From Planctomycetaceae bacterium (GTDB taxonomy: Bacteria; Planctomycetota; Planctomycetia; Planctomycetales; Planctomycetaceae), in the NCBI GenBank assembly GCA_003445035.1, contig DLVV01000272.1, forward strand, positions 1 to 5,884: DNA of 5,884 nucleotides. Direction: 5' to 3'. Below the pieces are notes generated by a model. It saw only the letters and a list, made by a program, of their open reading frames with translations. It did no database searches and had not been told where the DNA came from. The position numbers and the translations under genes were made by a program. Position 1 is the first letter of the stretch. Each line of letters opens with the position of its first letter. Of this stretch, positions 5,642-5,884 are shown piece by piece.

Positions 5642-5884
5642 ATGCCGGCTCGACCAATGAATCCGTCGGCGATGTCGAACCCCGGAGTTGATCCGCCGAA
5701 ACGGGCTTCACGACCAAAGATCCAGCCAGCCTCGATGAAACTCGAGTACTGCAACGCCTCGGATCGGAATCCCATCATCAGGCGGTAGTCCTCGAACTCG
5801 ACCTGATCGCGGACTGCCGCACCGGAATGGGTCCGCTGGACCGTCATGTCGTAGGATTCGACGTGGTACTCGGCCTTGGTGTAC
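5632..5884 (-). CDS. Outer-membrane beta-barrel protein, C-terminal part (runs off right edge)
   Basis: The frame is open to the window edge, giving the last 83 residues of a longer protein; the apparent ATG at 5847 is internal, because in-frame codons continue upstream with a matching strand pattern (TKAEYHVESYDM). The sequence alternates polar and hydrophobic or aromatic residues in strand-sized blocks: EFEDYRLMMGF, SSFIEAGWIFGREARF, then a Gly/Pro/Asp turn, then DGFIGRAGISF. It ends in phenylalanine, the usual signal for outer-membrane barrel assembly by the Bam complex. The ending resembles the uncharacterised planctomycete barrel family I recall as DUF6268, but this is from memory and tentative. 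Its stop lies in a terminator-like hairpin and the glmU-like gene follows after 48 bp. Confidence 0.65.
   Translation of the reverse strand, partial: YTKAEYHVESYDMTVQRTHSGAAVRDQVEFEDYRLMMGFRSEALQYSSFIEAGWIFGREARFGGSTPGFDIADGFIGRAGISF

Noticed and set aside
4882..5691. Plus-strand open frame opposite the glmU-like gene
   Set aside because: It spans the glmU-like gene, the terminator hairpin and the beta-barrel end without any recognisable domain.

Overview
The window looks like ordinary chromosomal DNA from a planctomycete (PVC superphylum). The sequence is GC-rich. It encodes a small basic protein of the type I associate with Planctomycetes, Verrucomicrobia and Chlamydiae, a bacterial GH3-family adenylating enzyme, and the end of an outer-membrane beta-barrel protein, which implies a Gram-negative-type envelope. 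The genus cannot be settled from the sequence alone.

Layout, left to right. (1) Minus strand, 1-1662: a sodium:solute symporter followed, with a 4-base ATGA overlap, by a small one-helix membrane protein that runs off the left edge. (2) Divergent intergenic region, 1663-1799: a 17-bp dyad and a plausible sigma70-type promoter facing right. (3) Plus strand, 1800-3810: the small basic protein (GTG start, good Shine-Dalgarno), a 49-bp gap holding a 12-bp perfect palindrome, then a GH3-type acyl-adenylating enzyme. (4) Minus strand, 3807-5583: a stand-alone GlmU-like uridylyltransferase followed by ribose-phosphate pyrophosphokinase (prs). The GH3 and prs stop codons share the palindrome CTAG, so two convergent genes end on the same four bases. 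(5) Minus strand, 5604-5884: the C-terminal end of an outer-membrane beta-barrel protein, whose stop codon lies inside a long terminator-like hairpin just upstream of the glmU-like gene.

How the genes fit together. glmU-like and prs make precursors for cell-envelope sugars (UDP-GlcNAc) and nucleotides (PRPP); the same order, glmU then prs, occurs in Bacillus (gcaD-prs). The symporter and its small partner form a translationally coupled uptake unit. The small basic protein and GH3 are probably co-transcribed, but no functional link is evident. I found no mobile element, CRISPR array, tRNA or rRNA, and no convincing new system. The points most worth checking are the GlmU lacking its acetyltransferase half, the terminator packed against the next gene's ribosome binding site, the GH3 enzyme of unknown substrate, and the small partner of the symporter.
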